Shown piece after piece: positions 6,951 to 8,257 of a DNA stretch of 8,257 bases. The stretch's first letter is position 1. Every line of letters starts with the position of its first letter. Source of the DNA: Candidatus Aerophobota bacterium (GTDB taxonomy: Bacteria; Aerophobota; Aerophobia; Aerophobales; B3-G15); NCBI GenBank assembly GCA_003648845.1, contig QMQA01000038.1, forward strand, positions 1 to 8,257, read 5' to 3'. The notes under the pieces were generated by a model that worked only from the letters and a program-made list of their open reading frames with translations, was not told the origin of the DNA and did no database searches. The translations under genes were made by a program, and so were the position numbers.

Positions 6951-6978
6951 ATTATAAATATCCTTACCTTTTTGTCAA
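6951..6978 (-). promoter_or_regulatory. Consensus promoter of lipA
   Basis: On the minus strand there is a perfect TTGACA (6978-6973), a 16-bp spacer and a perfect TATAAT (6956-6951). Transcription would begin near 6944, giving a leader of about 50 nt before the lipA ATG. The -35 lies inside the left arm of the dyad at 6968-7005. Confidence 0.7.
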
Positions 6979-7005
6979 AACAAACGTTGAACTTTGAACA
7001 AAAAG
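6968..7005. promoter_or_regulatory. Imperfect dyad between the lipA and 7088-gene promoters (candidate operator)
   Basis: CTTTTTGTCAAA (6968-6979) and TTTGAACAAAAAG (6993-7005) are inverted copies differing by one inserted base. Between them, near the dyad centre, is the palindrome AACGTT (6983-6988). Two direct TTGAAC copies start 7 bp apart (6987 and 6994). The left arm covers the lipA -35, and the right arm ends 4 bp before the opposing -35. A regulator bound here could affect both promoters; that is inference. Confidence 0.4.
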
Positions 7006-7009
7006 ATAA

Positions 7010-7037
7010 TTGACAACTCTGATAGATTTAGCATAAT
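7010..7037 (+). promoter_or_regulatory. Putative promoter of the 7088-8218 two-gene unit
   Basis: A perfect -35 TTGACA (7010-7015), a 16-bp spacer and -10 CATAAT (7032-7037, five of six consensus bases) are seen. Transcription would start near 7044, giving a leader of about 44 nt that contains GAGGA at 7076-7080. Confidence 0.6.
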
Positions 7038-7087
7038 AAAACAAGCATCACCTGTTGAAATATAATTGATTATTTGAGGACAGAAGG

Positions 7088-7492
7088 ATGATTTACATAG
7101 AGGAGTTTTTCAGTGTGAGTTTTGAAGGAGAAGAGAAAATAACAGATAATCCTGTCCCCTATGGCAAATTGTGCAGGACAAATGTTGAGAAAACAAGATA
7201 CGTTGGTATTGCCCGGATACGCAGATTAGAACCTCAGAATTACAGACTGGAAGGGATTACCATAATAATCCTTCCTGGAAAAGACAGTGTAACAGGAGAA
7301 AAAAGAAAAAAGATCATGGCATATGCTCGAGCTTTAGCCGGAAAAAGATATGCCAGAATATTAAAAGGGAATTTTCCCATTCATATCGACCCTCATATCT
7401 CGGATGCCCTGCGAGATGCTGCCTTATGGATGCCAAGTAAAGGCATGGTTTACCATATGGAAGAAATAATTGAGGATATGCTGTTGTACTAA
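7088..7492 (+). CDS. Protein of unknown function, 134 aa, first gene of a unit with an exported ClpP-like protease
   Basis: I do not recognise this protein. It is supported as a gene by a promoter-like sequence upstream, GAGGA at 7076-7080 seven nt before the ATG, codon use like its neighbours, and a 24-bp gap to the next gene on the same strand. It has no signal peptide or membrane segment, so it is predicted cytoplasmic. There is one Cys (residue 29) and no metal-binding cluster. The N-terminal third is acidic and mixed (IEEFFSVSFEGEEK). The middle alternates basic and hydrophobic segments (GIARIRRLEPQNYRLEG, then the strand-like ITIIILPGK). A basic, probably helical stretch with KRKKIMAYARALAGKRYAR follows. 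The C-terminus is acidic and helical (MEEIIEDMLLY). The composition suggests a small folded alpha/beta protein. A link to the protease next door is suggested only by gene order. Confidence 0.7.
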   Translation: MIYIEEFFSVSFEGEEKITDNPVPYGKLCRTNVEKTRYVGIARIRRLEPQNYRLEGITIIILPGKDSVTGEKRKKIMAYARALAGKRYARILKGNFPIHIDPHISDALRDAALWMPSKGMVYHMEEIIEDMLLY

Positions 7493-7516
7493 AAAAATAA
7501 ATAAAGGACCTAAAAA

Positions 7517-8218
7517 ATGATAAAAAAAGCGGGGATGTTAATCATTATTTTTTTATTCATAACCAGTGGTGCTTTTTCTCTTGCGAAAATGCCTGAGATT
7601 GATCGTGACAACTGGGTTAGTATCAGCGGAGAGATAGATAGAGAAAAGGCAGAGGAAGTTATCCTTGCATTGATGAATCTTGATTCCAAACCAGGAACAG
7701 CCCCCATTGGCATAAGAATCTCATCTCCCGGAGGGTCTCTGATGGCAGTAATGGCAATCTGTGATACCATAAAAAATCTGCGCCATCCTGTAGTAACTCT
7801 TGCCCTGGGTGAGGCAATATCTGGGGCTGCCGTAATTTTAAGTTGTGGCGATGAGAGATTTATAGGTGATTACACAATGGTAATGCTCCATCAACCTTCT
7901 GTTATTTTCGAAAACTGGAGTTCTAATTTTGAGGAGCTTCAACAATTTACCCTTGCTCTTGGTAAAATAGAAAACCAGATGTATCGTCTCCTGGCTCAAA
8001 ATACCGGAAAATCTGAAGAGGAGATAAAAAAACTCTTAAAAAAGGAGGTGTGGTTTACCGCAAAAGAAGCGATAGAGTTTGGGCTGGCTGATGAACTTTT
8101 AAGTGAAGGAGGGCTTAGAATAAAAGAAGAACCAGTTGAACCGGAAGAAGAGGAAAAAGAGGAAAAAGAAAAATCTGATACCTTTCCTTCTTCTCAATCT
8201 TGCCAGAGTTTAAAATAA
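7517..8218 (+). CDS. ClpP-fold serine protease homologue with Sec signal peptide and acidic tail
   Basis: The 233-aa protein matches the ClpP fold: ISSPGGS (68-74) in the oxyanion region, the nucleophile S102 in GEAISGAA (98-105), H125 in MLHQP (123-127), and the C-terminal WFTAKEAIEFGLAD (179-192). Aligning that end with E. coli ClpP (ERDRFLSAPEAVEYGLVD) puts E177 where the catalytic Asp belongs, giving a predicted S102-H125-E177 triad. Unlike cytoplasmic ClpP, it starts with a typical Sec signal: MIKK, a hydrophobic core at about 5-20, and a likely cleavage after SLA (residue 23). There is no lipobox Cys. The mature part of about 210 residues ends in a Glu/Lys-rich tail (about 204-219). It is probably exported, away from Clp ATPases, so ATP-independent peptidolysis or a non-proteolytic role is possible (inference). 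The start has AAAGGA at 7503-7508. The gene lies 24 bp after the unknown gene. Confidence 0.85.
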   Translation: MIKKAGMLIIIFLFITSGAFSLAKMPEIDRDNWVSISGEIDREKAEEVILALMNLDSKPGTAPIGIRISSPGGSLMAVMAICDTIKNLRHPVVTLALGEAISGAAVILSCGDERFIGDYTMVMLHQPSVIFENWSSNFEELQQFTLALGKIENQMYRLLAQNTGKSEEEIKKLLKKEVWFTAKEAIEFGLADELLSEGGLRIKEEPVEPEEEEKEEKEKSDTFPSSQSCQSLK

Positions 8219-8257
8219 CTAACCCCATAGTTTTGTCTTGAAATTTATATTTTATAT

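Noticed and set aside
7061..7066. Second TATAAT upstream of the 7088 gene
   Set aside because: No acceptable -35 lies 15-19 bp upstream, and the implied transcript would begin almost at the ribosome binding site. The TTGACA/CATAAT pair at 7010-7037 fits better.
7510..7770. 86-residue minus-strand frame opposite the ClpP-like gene
   Set aside because: The + strand frame carries a signal peptide and ClpP motifs. The antisense frame has no support.
8219..8257. AT-rich tail after the ClpP-like gene as promoter or terminator
   Set aside because: No hairpin with a T run and no properly spaced -35/-10 pair can be read before the window ends.

Overview
This window reads as a stretch of bacterial chromosome with moderately low GC and AGA/AGG- and ATA-rich codon use. 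It has strong AAGGAG-type ribosome binding sites and sigma70/sigmaA-like TTGACA/TATAAT promoters. Two radical-SAM enzymes and a 4Fe-4S ferredoxin suggest an anaerobe or facultative anaerobe. The phylum cannot be fixed from this sequence. No rRNA, tRNA, CRISPR array, insertion sequence or phage gene is visible, and no stretch over 300 bases lacks a gene.

Region 1 (1-4234, + strand) is the 3' part of a chemosensory operon. It holds a HEAT-repeat protein cut by the left window edge, the receptor methyltransferase CheR, a single-domain CheY-type response regulator, and a CheA histidine kinase. Gaps are 19-41 bp and all genes point the same way. The CheA has two HPt phosphotransfer domains in tandem and no recognisable P2 (CheY-docking) domain. 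No MCP, CheW or CheB is visible; they may lie upstream or elsewhere.

Region 2 (4254-6893) is a small redox and radical-SAM neighbourhood. A B12-binding-domain radical-SAM protein of unknown substrate (- strand) converges on cheA and diverges from a short 4Fe-4S ferredoxin (+ strand). Ferredoxin in turn converges on lipoyl synthase lipA (- strand). The radical-SAM/ferredoxin intergenic region holds back-to-back promoters whose two -35 hexamers form one perfect 12-bp palindrome. The ferredoxin and lipA 3' ends share a long hairpin that looks like a bidirectional terminator. Ferredoxin could plausibly supply electrons to both flanking radical-SAM enzymes; this is inference from layout.

Region 3 (6894-8218) starts with a second divergent promoter region, containing an imperfect dyad, between lipA and a two-gene + strand unit. 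That unit encodes a 134-aa protein I do not recognise, followed by a ClpP-fold serine protease homologue. The ClpP-like protein has an N-terminal Sec signal peptide, an apparent Asp-to-Glu change in the catalytic triad, and an acidic tail.

The points most worth a second look are the exported ClpP-like protease with its unknown partner, the tandem-HPt CheA in a HEAT-CheR-CheY-CheA cluster, and the shared-palindrome divergent promoter.
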